This document shows, piece after piece, positions 41,940 to 50,664 of a stretch of 61,956 nucleotides of DNA. This DNA comes from Pseudoalteromonas arctica (GTDB lineage: Bacteria; Pseudomonadota; Gammaproteobacteria; Enterobacterales; Alteromonadaceae), in NCBI RefSeq assembly GCF_012927645.1, contig NZ_JABBMT010000021.1, forward strand, positions 1 through 61,956. Direction: 5' to 3'. Numbering within the stretch: the first letter of the stretch is position 1; the number at the start of each line of letters is the position of its first letter. The position numbers were made by a program, and so were the translations under genes. The notes under the pieces were generated by a model, which had not been told where the DNA came from, did no database searches, and saw only the letters and a program-made list of their open reading frames with translations.

Positions 41940-43169
41940 TTAGTTGCTACGAACAGAAACAAACTCAGGGTAAGCATCAATACCACAATCATGTTGATCC
42001 ATGCCGTTTAGCTCTTCTTCTTCTGTTACGCGGATACCTATCGTTTTCTTAAGTATTGTCCACACAATAAGTGAAGCTACAAATACAAAACCTACGATAC
42101 AAACTAAGCCAATTAACTGGTTAACTAGGGTTGCATCAGTATTTGCTACTGGCACTAGGATAATACCCAAAATCCCACACACACCGTGCACTGATATCGC
42201 ACCTACTGGGTCATCAATTTTAACTTTATCTAGTGCTACAATGCTAAATACTACCAATGAACCACCTAAAAGCCCCAGTAAACAAGCCAATAAAGGCGAT
42301 GGCGATAAAGGATCAGCGGTAATAACCACTAGGCCGGCAAGCGTGCCATTTAGAACCATAGTTAAATCGGCTTTTCCCCACAATACTTTACAAACAAACA
42401 GTGCTGCAATCGCACCGGTTGCAGCCGCCGCATTAGTATTTAATAAAATTTTACCTACAGCCGTTGCGTTTTCAGCATCTGAAATTAATAGTTGTGAGCC
42501 ACCGTTGAAACCAAACCAGCCCATCCATAAAATAAATGTGCCCAGTGTCGCTAATGGTAAGTTAGAACCTGGTATTGGATAAATTTCACCATTTTTACCA
42601 TATTTACCTTTACGTGCACCTAGCATTAATACACCAGCAAGCGCAGCAGTAGCCCCTGTGCCGTGAACAATGGCCGAGCCTGCAAAATCAACAAAACCCA
42701 TTTCAGATAAGAAACCGCCACCCCATGTCCAATAACCTTCAACAGGATAGATAAAACCAGTTAAAACAATAGCAAAAGCTAAGAAGGCCCATAGCTTCAT
42801 ACGCTCTGCAACCGCCCCCGATACGATTGACATAGCGGTGGCAACAAATACAACTTGGAAGAAGAAATCAGATTCTAAAGAATGATTAGCATCAGCGGCT
42901 TGAGTGCCAATAAGCCCACCTAGCGATGGAATGAAACCACCTTCAACGTTGTCTACATACATAATGTTGTAGCCAACTAGTAAGAACATGGTACATGCGA
43001 TAGCATAAAGCGCCACATTCTTAGTTAAAATTTCGGTGGTATTTTTTGAACGTACTAAGCCCGCTTCAAGCATGGCGAAACCTGCCGCCATCCACATCAC
43101 TAAAATACCGGATATTAAAAAATAAAATGTATCCAGCGAAAATTTGAGTTCAATTATCGTGTTTTCCAT
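41940..43169 (-). CDS. amtB: Ammonium transporter AmtB
   Basis: A 409-aa channel with eleven helices. FAMLEAGLVRSKNTTEILTK and FDFAGSAIVHGTGATAALAG (pore histidine) are signature segments, and the twin-histidine partner lies in ISVHGVCGILGII. There is no obvious N-terminal signal. The cytoplasmic tail VTEEEELNGMDQHDCGIDAY can interact with GlnK, whose gene lies 9 bp upstream. It imports ammonium at low concentration. Confidence 0.95.
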   Translation of the reverse strand: MENTIIELKFSLDTFYFLISGILVMWMAAGFAMLEAGLVRSKNTTEILTKNVALYAIACTMFLLVGYNIMYVDNVEGGFIPSLGGLIGTQAADANHSLESDFFFQVVFVATAMSIVSGAVAERMKLWAFLAFAIVLTGFIYPVEGYWTWGGGFLSEMGFVDFAGSAIVHGTGATAALAGVLMLGARKGKYGKNGEIYPIPGSNLPLATLGTFILWMGWFGFNGGSQLLISDAENATAVGKILLNTNAAAATGAIAALFVCKVLWGKADLTMVLNGTLAGLVVITADPLSPSPLLACLLGLLGGSLVVFSIVALDKVKIDDPVGAISVHGVCGILGIILVPVANTDATLVNQLIGLVCIVGFVFVASLIVWTILKKTIGIRVTEEEELNGMDQHDCGIDAYPEFVSVRSN

Positions 43170-43178
43170 AACCCCCCC

Positions 43179-43607
<429 letters not shown>

Positions 43608-43641
43608 TTACATAATAAAATCAAATCAGACGCATAAAAAA

Positions 43642-43688
43642 TGCACCATATAGGTGCATTTTTTTAATATCTCAACTGTACTGGTGCA
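43642..43688 (-). promoter_or_regulatory. NtrC-like sites overlapping a terminator hairpin
   Basis: TGCACCATATAGGTGCA (43642-43658) is a near-perfect match to the 17-bp NtrC palindrome. A second, half-conserved site (TCAACTGTACTGGTGCA at 43672-43688) lies 30 bp away, about three helical turns. They sit 65-110 bp upstream of the -24 element, the normal enhancer distance. The same first palindrome, flanked by A and T runs (43636-43666), also forms a hairpin with T-tract that would terminate the upstream GGDEF gene. Confidence 0.65.
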
Positions 43689-43693
43689 GTAAT

Positions 43694-44926
43694 CTAGTTT
43701 TGTCTGACTACACAGTCTCTACTTTGATCTTTAGCTTGATACAAAGCTTTATCAGCTAAACGCATAGCACTTGTTAACGTAACATTTTGAAATTTTGTTA
43801 AACCAATACTCACTGTAATTGCAAATGTATCACCGTTGATCACAAAATCATACTTAGACAACCGTACTCTAAACGCTTCTAGTAACTGGTAAGCTTGATC
43901 TAAATCTATATCAGTTAATACAATGGCAAATTCTTCCCCCCCCACGCGTGCAACGATAAAATCTTTAAACGAACTGCGTAATAAAGACGCTACTTGCTTT
44001 AAAGCCTGATCGCCAGCTTCATGGCCAAACTTATCATTGATTGCTTTGAAAAAATCAATATCGAGTAACGCTAAGCTATTGTTACGCGAAGTTTCTTTTA
44101 ATCGTTTTTCGGCAAATTGATAAAAATAACGGCGATTATAAAGGTTTGTTAAATCATCGCGAAAGGCACTTTCTTTAATATCTGCGATCAATGATAGCTG
44201 CTCCATGGTCTGTAATACACGACAATGAAACTCTTCATTCATAAAGGGTTTGGTTAAAAAATCATTCGCGCCGAATTTAATAAACCGTGCTGATAAACCA
44301 TGCTTACCCGCACCTGATAAGCCAATAATCGCTAAATCATCACGACCACGAAAATTTCGTACCGCTTTAACAAGCTCAAAACCGTCCATTGTCGGCATCG
44401 CATAATCAGTTAGTAATAATTTAATCTCTGGATCATTTTTCAATATTTTTAAAGCTTGTTCACCATCATGCGCATCTTGCACATCAAACAGCTGCTTTTC
44501 GAGCATTTGTTTAATTAACAAACGGCTTAAACGAGAATCATCAGCAATTAAGGCTTTACAACCTTGGTTACGTAATAGCTGCGCGACTAATTTAACCGCA
44601 TAATGATAAGAATCACGATTATCTTTTATTACATAATCGACTACTCCAAGCTCTAATATTTGCTGGCGTTTATATTCATCAATGGTAGATGTTAATACCA
44701 CGGTAGGGATCGCTTGGTCTAAAGTATATTTAACAACTTCACCATTCATCGCATCAGGCAAGGTTAAATCGACCAAAGCAAGCGTGTAATGATGTTTTGC
44801 AATGAATTCTTTGGCCTCGGCAAGTGACCAGGCAAAATCAACAGCAACATCAAGATAATGCGCTGATAAGTGCCGCAAAACCTGCTGGACCACTTTACTA
44901 TCTTCAACAACTAAAACTCTTTGCAT
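43694..44926 (-). CDS. REC-REC-GGDEF response regulator (diguanylate cyclase)
   Basis: A 410-aa signalling protein with two receiver domains and a cyclase. The first receiver has VLVVEDSKVVQQVLRHLS and the phospho-acceptor in ALVDLTLPDAM; the second has ALIADDSRLSRLLIKQML and LLTDYAMPTMDGFELV. The C-terminal GGDEF domain shows DDLTNLYNRRYFYQF and the active site VARVGGEEFAIVL (GGEEF), so it should make c-di-GMP. I see no clear RxxD inhibitory motif before it. The partner kinase is not in the window. Confidence 0.92.
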   Translation of the reverse strand: MQRVLVVEDSKVVQQVLRHLSAHYLDVAVDFAWSLAEAKEFIAKHHYTLALVDLTLPDAMNGEVVKYTLDQAIPTVVLTSTIDEYKRQQILELGVVDYVIKDNRDSYHYAVKLVAQLLRNQGCKALIADDSRLSRLLIKQMLEKQLFDVQDAHDGEQALKILKNDPEIKLLLTDYAMPTMDGFELVKAVRNFRGRDDLAIIGLSGAGKHGLSARFIKFGANDFLTKPFMNEEFHCRVLQTMEQLSLIADIKESAFRDDLTNLYNRRYFYQFAEKRLKETSRNNSLALLDIDFFKAINDKFGHEAGDQALKQVASLLRSSFKDFIVARVGGEEFAIVLTDIDLDQAYQLLEAFRVRLSKYDFVINGDTFAITVSIGLTKFQNVTLTSAMRLADKALYQAKDQSRDCVVRQN

Positions 44927-45337
44927 ATATCTTCTCTACACTTCAGGTGGACATTGCGAGGGTAAATTTTTTACGAGTAAAAAACTAAAAGTTATAACAG
45001 GCAGTAATATACTTTATTATGAGCTTGAGAAAAATATATTGCTGAATATATACGCATAAAACAGAGTATTTACATTACTGATAATATTAATCTCTAGGAC
45101 GTGCTGACCTTTTGTGATTAATTTTGCAGCAGCATGTTTGATATTTAAGCAAGGCAGAGCCTATGAGTGTGGTTGTTCCCCATAAATAGGCGATAACGCA
45201 GTATAAATTCCAAACATACGCTGCCCAAAGGGTTCTTCCTAGGGCTCACCGATTAATATCGTCGTCTAGTCTCATTCCCTTTGTTATTTACAAAAAAATT
45301 ATCTTTAATAGATTAACTATTGTTTAAAGGATCCACC
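44927..45337. repeat. Gene-free gap with a divergent relative of the MITE interior
   Basis: The stretch 45128-45240 resembles, in reverse complement, the inner part of the element at 48148-48412: both share ATAACGCAGTATAAAT, a CAAGGCA block about 55-60 bp before it and a GTGGTT block between. The MITE ends are not seen here. The rest of the 410-bp gap shows no gene; the promoter of the S10 peptidase gene should lie near its right end. Confidence 0.4.
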
Positions 45338-46855
45338 ATGAAGCTTATCAGTATCATTAGTGTTTCTGTGGCCATACTTACTTTGAGTGTAAGCACAGCC
45401 AGTTATGCAGAAAACCAACGACGTATCGATGTCGATAGTAAAGTTGTCACCGAACATAAAGCGCGTATTAATGGCGAGCGTTTTTCATATACCGCAACTA
45501 CAGGCACGCAACCAGTATGGAATGACAAGGGCGATGCCGTTGCAACATTACAATACACGTATTATGAACGTGACAAAGTTGACGATCGCACTAAACGCCC
45601 ATTATTAATTTCGTTTAATGGCGGACCAGGCTCTGCATCAGTATGGATGCACTTAGCCTATACTGGACCACGGGTATTAAAAATTGATGACGAAGGCTAC
45701 CCTATTCAACCGTATGGCGTGAAAGACAACCCATACTCAGTGCTTGATGTTGCCGACATCGTTTATGTAAATCCGGTTAATACAGGTTATTCTCGTGTAC
45801 TTGAAAACGAAAAAGGCGAACTACCTAGTAAAGACGCCCAACAAAAAATGTTTTTTGGTGTTAATGCCGACATTAAATACTTAGCCGAATGGTTAAACAC
45901 CTTTGTAAATCGCACTGAGCGCTGGCGCTCACCTAAATTTTTAATTGGTGAGAGCTACGGTACAACCCGTGTATCAGGCCTTGCTCATGAGCTACAAAAC
46001 CGTCAATGGATGTACGTTAATGGTGTGGTACTGGTGTCTCCAACTGAAATCGGTATTAAACGTGAAGGTTCAATAAAAGCGGCTAACCGCCTACCTTACT
46101 TTGCTGCAACGGCTTGGTATCACAAAGCACTTAGCCCAGCACTGCAAGCTAAAGATTTAGATGAGCTACTACCTGAAGTTGAAGACTTTACCGTTAATAA
46201 GCTAATTCCAGCAATCGCTAAAGGCGGATTTATTGCTACCGATGAAAAACAAGCTATTATCAAACAAATGGCCTTATATGCGGGTGTATCTGAAAAGTTT
46301 GTTGCACAAAACAACCTTGATATTCCTACCAACTTCTTTTGGAAAGAACTACTACGCGAGCGCGGTCAAACGTTAGGCCGTTTAGATTCGCGCTATTTAG
46401 GCATGGACAAGCGTGACGCTGGCGAATCTCCCGATTACTGGGCTGAGCTAACATCATGGTTGCATTCATTTACACCAGCCATCAATCACTACTTACGTAA
46501 AGAGCTTAACTATAAAACTGACGTAAAATATAACCTGTTTGGTAATGTGCACCCGTGGGATCGCAGTAATAATAACACCGGTGAAAATCTCCGTTTAGCT
46601 ATGGCACAAAACCCGTACCTTAATGTAATGATTCAATCAGGCTATTATGATGGTGCCACTAACTACTTTGATGCTAAATACACTTTATGGCAACTAGATC
46701 CAAGTAGTAAAATGCGTGATCGCCTAAGCTTCAAAGGCTACCGCAGTGGCCACATGATGTATTTACGCCATGCAGATTTAGAAACATCAAATAACGATTT
46801 ACGTGATTTTATTTTACAGTCACTACCAAAAGAAGGTGAAGCTGCAAAGTATTAA
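45338..46855 (+). CDS. Secreted S10-family serine carboxypeptidase
   Basis: A 505-aa exported peptidase. The start at 45338 (MKLISIISVSVAILTLSVST, signal cleaved near ASYA) is preceded by AAAGGA; an upstream start is unlikely. The S10 fold is shown by LLISFNGGPGSASVWMHLAY (oxyanion loop), the nucleophile GESYGTTRVSGL, and the catalytic His near the end in YRSGHMMYLRH. The catalytic Asp is probably in IQSGYYDGATNY. It likely trims peptides in the periplasm or outside. Confidence 0.9.
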   Translation: MKLISIISVSVAILTLSVSTASYAENQRRIDVDSKVVTEHKARINGERFSYTATTGTQPVWNDKGDAVATLQYTYYERDKVDDRTKRPLLISFNGGPGSASVWMHLAYTGPRVLKIDDEGYPIQPYGVKDNPYSVLDVADIVYVNPVNTGYSRVLENEKGELPSKDAQQKMFFGVNADIKYLAEWLNTFVNRTERWRSPKFLIGESYGTTRVSGLAHELQNRQWMYVNGVVLVSPTEIGIKREGSIKAANRLPYFAATAWYHKALSPALQAKDLDELLPEVEDFTVNKLIPAIAKGGFIATDEKQAIIKQMALYAGVSEKFVAQNNLDIPTNFFWKELLRERGQTLGRLDSRYLGMDKRDAGESPDYWAELTSWLHSFTPAINHYLRKELNYKTDVKYNLFGNVHPWDRSNNNTGENLRLAMAQNPYLNVMIQSGYYDGATNYFDAKYTLWQLDPSSKMRDRLSFKGYRSGHMMYLRHADLETSNNDLRDFILQSLPKEGEAAKY

Positions 46856-46878
46856 ACAGTGCTTAAAACCACTGGATT

Positions 46879-46905
46879 AAAAAAGCCCGTTTTTACGGGC
46901 TTTTG
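46879..46905 (+). terminator. Terminator after the S10 peptidase
   Basis: AAAAGCCCGT pairs with ACGGGCTTTT, followed by TTTGTTT. Confidence 0.8.
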
Positions 46906-46962
46906 TTTATCGATAATTCGGATATACTCAAATTATTGATTTTACGTTTTTGGAAAACACAG

Positions 46963-47520
46963 ATGACTGAAAACTTCCGTGTTATGTATGTTGGTCTAGC
47001 CCAAGATATTGAGCGATCGAATGCGATTAAACAACTGGCTGTAAAGCTCAAAGCTCCTGAAAGTAAAGTAGCTGCATTTTTTGAAAACAACCCCCTATTT
47101 GCCCCTTGTGAAAAAGAAAAAGCGCTCAAACAAGCAAAGCTACTTGCCAGCGTAGGCATCAAAAGTAAACTGCAACCAATAACCAACAACGCACCAGCGG
47201 TAAGTCGCAGCGATGCAACCAGCCAGCGAGATGAGCGTATTTTTAACGCCCTTGATTACATCACCAGTAGTTTAATTCGCATCGAAGAAAAACTCGACGA
47301 CCTAGAGCAACGCTTACCCGCCACAACCCAACAACCAGACACTGATGAAGGCGACAATTGGCAAACTGACGACCTATTGCTAGACGAAGAGCTAACAACA
47401 CCGATCAAAAAACGCAGTAACATGCTGCTGTATTCCCTTATAGCTATGGTTATTGTCTTGCTTATAGCACTAGGCTTATCGTTTGCACTCCCTGATTTAT
47501 TCAGTTTTATAGATAATTAA
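46963..47520 (+). CDS. Unknown protein with coiled coil and C-terminal membrane anchor
   Basis: A 185-aa protein from the ATG at 46963 (MTENFRVMYVGLAQDIERSN); a longer frame from 46903 overlaps the terminator and is rejected. The N-terminal 70 residues look like a small globular domain (KLKAPESKVAAFFENNPLFA, KALKQAKLLASVGIKSK). Then come a short coiled coil (SSLIRIEEKLDDLEQRL), an acidic linker and one C-terminal helix (MLLYSLIAMVIVLLIALGLS). The topology suggests a cytoplasmic protein tethered to the inner membrane. I do not recognise the family. It is 20 bp before the cyclo-ligase gene. Confidence 0.7.
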   Translation: MTENFRVMYVGLAQDIERSNAIKQLAVKLKAPESKVAAFFENNPLFAPCEKEKALKQAKLLASVGIKSKLQPITNNAPAVSRSDATSQRDERIFNALDYITSSLIRIEEKLDDLEQRLPATTQQPDTDEGDNWQTDDLLLDEELTTPIKKRSNMLLYSLIAMVIVLLIALGLSFALPDLFSFIDN

Positions 47521-47540
47521 CAGATAAAGCAAAAATAAAC

Positions 47541-48137
47541 ATGAGCAAAAAAAGAGCACTGATCCGTCAACAAATCCGCAAAGCACGTAATTCGCTGTCA
47601 AAATTCGAGCAAAAAATTGCCGCAGAATCACTTAAAGTGAATTTTACTCAACACTTGAAACAGCAAAAAACCATTAAAAATGCCCATATCGGCATTTATT
47701 TTAGCAATGACGCAGAGCTAGATACATCATTGTTAATAAAAGACCTTTGGACTAAAAATCACACTCTCTACCTACCCGTAATTCACCCATTTAACGGCAC
47801 TACTTTATACTTTCAACGCTATGAAGAAAATTCACCCATGAGGGCAAATCGCTATGGTATCTTGGAGCCTAAGTTAAATTGTAGTCAGATATGCCCACTT
47901 GCGGAGCTTGATTATCTGCTAATGCCATTAGTGGCATTTGATGATAACGGTAACCGGTTAGGGATGGGGGGTGGCTTTTATGATAAAACTTTGGCGCGCT
48001 ACGAAAAAGAACACTGGCAAAAACCACAACTGATTGGCCTTGCACATCAATGCCAACATGTACCAAGTTTACCGGTTGAATCGTGGGATGTGCCATTAAA
48101 TTACATAATCACACCACAGAAAATCTACCATTGGTAA
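47541..48137 (+). CDS. fau: 5-formyltetrahydrofolate cyclo-ligase
   Basis: A 198-aa enzyme that converts 5-formyl-THF to 5,10-methenyl-THF using ATP. It begins KKRALIRQQIRKARNSLS, has the substrate-binding VAFDDNGNRLGMGGGFYDKT followed by LARYEK and ends with the VPSLPVESWDVPLNYIITP block common to the family. In many gammaproteobacteria this gene follows the 6S RNA gene, but only 20 bp separate it from the preceding gene here, so 6S RNA is not at this place. Confidence 0.9.
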   Translation: MSKKRALIRQQIRKARNSLSKFEQKIAAESLKVNFTQHLKQQKTIKNAHIGIYFSNDAELDTSLLIKDLWTKNHTLYLPVIHPFNGTTLYFQRYEENSPMRANRYGILEPKLNCSQICPLAELDYLLMPLVAFDDNGNRLGMGGGFYDKTLARYEKEHWQKPQLIGLAHQCQHVPSLPVESWDVPLNYIITPQKIYHW

Positions 48138-48147
48138 GCAATTTATA

Positions 48148-48412
48148 TATACCCAAGCCACCTCAAGATGCAGAATTCAGCGTTTCACAGGGGCTTAATA
48201 TCAAGGCGTTACTTTGTAAGAATGGCATTCCCTTTTAAGAAGTAACAACGATGAGAGTAAGTGCCTGTGGAACGCCCAACGGGTTGGTTTAAAAGCGATT
48301 TATACTGCGTTATTGATTTTAACAATAGAACCACTATTGCTTGTAATCAATGCCTTGTCTAAATCGCTTTTAACTCCAACTGAAACTCGCATCTTGAGGT
48401 GACTTGGGTATA
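48148..48412. mobile_element. MITE-like element (265 bp) upstream of rpiA
   Basis: The ends TATACCCAAGCCACCTCAAG and, inverted, GCATCTTGAGGTGACTTGGG then TATA form terminal inverted repeats of about 24 bp with few mismatches. The interior is noncoding and contains a nested inverted repeat (TAAAAGCGATTTA at about 48290 and TAAATCGCTTTTA at about 48359) that can fold into a long hairpin. No transposase is present; a TA duplication at the ends is possible but cannot be separated from the repeat. Its right edge (GGTATACT) is 41 bp from the rpiA start. Confidence 0.75.
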
Positions 48413-48452
48413 CTACTAATGGCAATCCCTCTCACCTATTGAGCACATAATC

Positions 48453-49106
48453 ATGACACAAGATGAATTAAAAAAAGCAGCTGCTTGGGCTGCACTCGAA
48501 TTTGTAAAAAAAGACACCATTGTGGGTGTTGGCACAGGCTCAACTGTAAACCATTTTATTGATGCATTAGGCTCAGTAAAAGACACCATACGTGGTGTAG
48601 TATCAAGTTCTGACGCTTCAACCGAAAAACTAAAAGCACTCGGTCTTGAAGTATTTGAACTCAATGATGTTGATACCCTTGACGTGTACGTTGATGGTGC
48701 CGATGAAATAAATACGCTGAACGAAATGATCAAAGGCGGTGGCGCAGCACTCACCCGCGAAAAAATAGTCGCTGCGGTAGCAAAACAATTTGTATGTATT
48801 GTTGATGAAACAAAAATAGTGGACACCTTGGGGGAATTTCCACTGCCGGTAGAAGTTATTCCAATGGCACGCAGTTATGTTGCTCGCCAATTGCTGAAAC
48901 TAGGCGGCGATCCAGTTTATCGCCATGGCGTGGTAACAGATAATGGTAACGTCATTTTAGACGTACATAATTTGTCGGTCAGCCAAGCAAAAGATTTAGA
49001 GCTGACAATTAACCAAATTGTTGGCGTAGTAACCAACGGCTTATTTGCCCGCCGCGGCGCAGATAAAGTGATTATCGGTACCAAAAATGGGCCGCAAATT
49101 AGATAA
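48453..49106 (+). CDS. rpiA: Ribose-5-phosphate isomerase A
   Basis: A 217-aa isomerase of the pentose phosphate pathway. [35 protein letters not shown] followed by [15 protein letters not shown], and [17 protein letters not shown] are the conserved segments, with the catalytic Asp in DGADE and Glu in TREK. It is 13 bp ahead of serA, an order common in gammaproteobacteria. Confidence 0.96.
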   Translation: MTQDELKKAAAWAALEFVKKDTIVGVGTGSTVNHFIDALGSVKDTIRGVVSSSDASTEKLKALGLEVFELNDVDTLDVYVDGADEINTLNEMIKGGGAALTREKIVAAVAKQFVCIVDETKIVDTLGEFPLPVEVIPMARSYVARQLLKLGGDPVYRHGVVTDNGNVILDVHNLSVSQAKDLELTINQIVGVVTNGLFARRGADKVIIGTKNGPQIR

Positions 49107-49119
49107 ATAGGATGAGGAT

Positions 49120-50349
49120 ATGAGTAAGGTATCGTTAGCAAAAGACAAAATTAAAATTCTTTTGCTTGAAGGTGTACATCAAAGCGCTGTAGAAACGCTA
49201 AAACGTAATGGCTACAGTAATATTGATTATGTAAAAACCTCATTGCCTGAGGACGAACTAATCGAACGCATTAAAGATGTGCATTTTGTAGGCCTTCGTT
49301 CTCGTACTCATATTTCTGAAGCGGTATTAGATGCCGCAGAAAAATTGGTTGCCGTTGGTTGTTTTTGTATCGGCACCAACCAAGTTGATTTAAGTGCCGC
49401 ACGCAAACGCGGTATTGCAGTATTCAACGCACCGTTTTCTAATACCCGCTCTGTTGCTGAGCTAGTACTTGGTGAAATTTTACTCTTGTTCCGTGGTATT
49501 CCAGAGCGTAATGCCACTGCCCACCGTGGCGGCTGGTTAAAGACCGCCAATGGCTCATTTGAAGCCCGTGGTAAAACTTTAGGTATTATTGGTTACGGCC
49601 ACATTGGTACGCAGCTAGGTATTATGGCTGAAAACATCGGTATGAACGTTGAATTTTACGATATTGAAGACAAGTTAACCCTAGGTAATGCTACACAAGT
49701 ACATAACCTAACCCAACTACTGCAACGCGCTGATGTTATTAGCTTACACGTACCTGAAACACCGCAGACTAAAAACCTGATTGGTAGCGCGGAAATTGCA
49801 GTGATGAAACAAGGTTCAATTTTGATCAATGCCTCACGCGGCACCGTAGTTGATATTGACGCCCTAGCAGAAGCACTGCGTGATAAAAAAATCAGCGGCG
49901 CTGCCATCGACGTATTCCCAGTTGAGCCAAAATCAAACGATGAAGAATTTGTATCGCCACTACGCGAATTCGACAACGTAATTTTAACGCCGCACATCGG
50001 TGGTTCAACTCAAGAAGCGCAAGAAAACATTGGTATTGAAGTAGCAGGTAAACTAGCAAAATACTCAGATAACGGCTCAACTATTACTGCTGTTAACTTC
50101 CCTGAAGTATCACTGCCAGAGCTTGCCAACCGTAGCCGTTTATTACACGTACACCACAACCGCCCAGGTGTGTTAACCCAAATTAACCAAGCGTTTGCCC
50201 AGCACGGCATCAACATCGCCGCGCAATACTTGCAAACAGACGAAGCGATTGGTTACGTAGTAATAGACGTAGATACTGACCACTCTGAAATAGCACTAAA
50301 AGAGTTAAGTGCAGTAGAAGGCACGATCAGAGCACGTATTCTTCACTAA
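49120..50349 (+). CDS. serA: D-3-phosphoglycerate dehydrogenase
   Basis: A 409-aa first enzyme of serine synthesis. The NAD-binding GIIGYGHIGTQLGIMAENIG, catalytic Arg region NASRGTVVDIDALAEAL, and the Glu-His pair ending in ILTPHIGGSTQEAQENIG are present. A C-terminal ACT domain (VHHNRPGVLTQINQAFAQHG) suggests serine feedback, as in E. coli SerA. Cotranscribed with rpiA and ended by a strong terminator. Confidence 0.96.
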   Translation: MSKVSLAKDKIKILLLEGVHQSAVETLKRNGYSNIDYVKTSLPEDELIERIKDVHFVGLRSRTHISEAVLDAAEKLVAVGCFCIGTNQVDLSAARKRGIAVFNAPFSNTRSVAELVLGEILLLFRGIPERNATAHRGGWLKTANGSFEARGKTLGIIGYGHIGTQLGIMAENIGMNVEFYDIEDKLTLGNATQVHNLTQLLQRADVISLHVPETPQTKNLIGSAEIAVMKQGSILINASRGTVVDIDALAEALRDKKISGAAIDVFPVEPKSNDEEFVSPLREFDNVILTPHIGGSTQEAQENIGIEVAGKLAKYSDNGSTITAVNFPEVSLPELANRSRLLHVHHNRPGVLTQINQAFAQHGINIAAQYLQTDEAIGYVVIDVDTDHSEIALKELSAVEGTIRARILH

Positions 50350-50361
50350 CAGCGGTCAAAA

Positions 50362-50402
50362 AATAAAAGCCGTGCTTGTTAAATCAAGCACGGCTTTTAT
50401 TT
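50362..50402 (+). terminator. Terminator after serA
   Basis: AATAAAAGCCGTGCTTG and CAAGCACGGCTTTTATT form a perfect 17-bp stem with a 7-nt loop, then TTT. Confidence 0.9.
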
Positions 50403-50664
50403 TCAGTGAGATAAATGTTACTTTGCAAAGAGTTCAAATTGCACTTCCTGTTAATAAAAAACGCATGATGGGTAGCGCACTGTACAGAACAAAATCTGAC
50501 GGCAGAAATAAAATCAGCGTTAGCTTATAAACATAGCCATAACAAAAACCAATATATTTTAACAAACCGCTTTAGTTATACATATACTATATTTTAATAT
50601 TATTTGTTTGTTCCCAACCCCCTATATACACTAGGTTGCGTATGACAACAACACGGGATAAACA

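Noticed and set aside
47521..47540. 6S RNA gene before the cyclo-ligase gene
   Set aside because: The gap is only 20 bp, too short for the RNA often found at this place.
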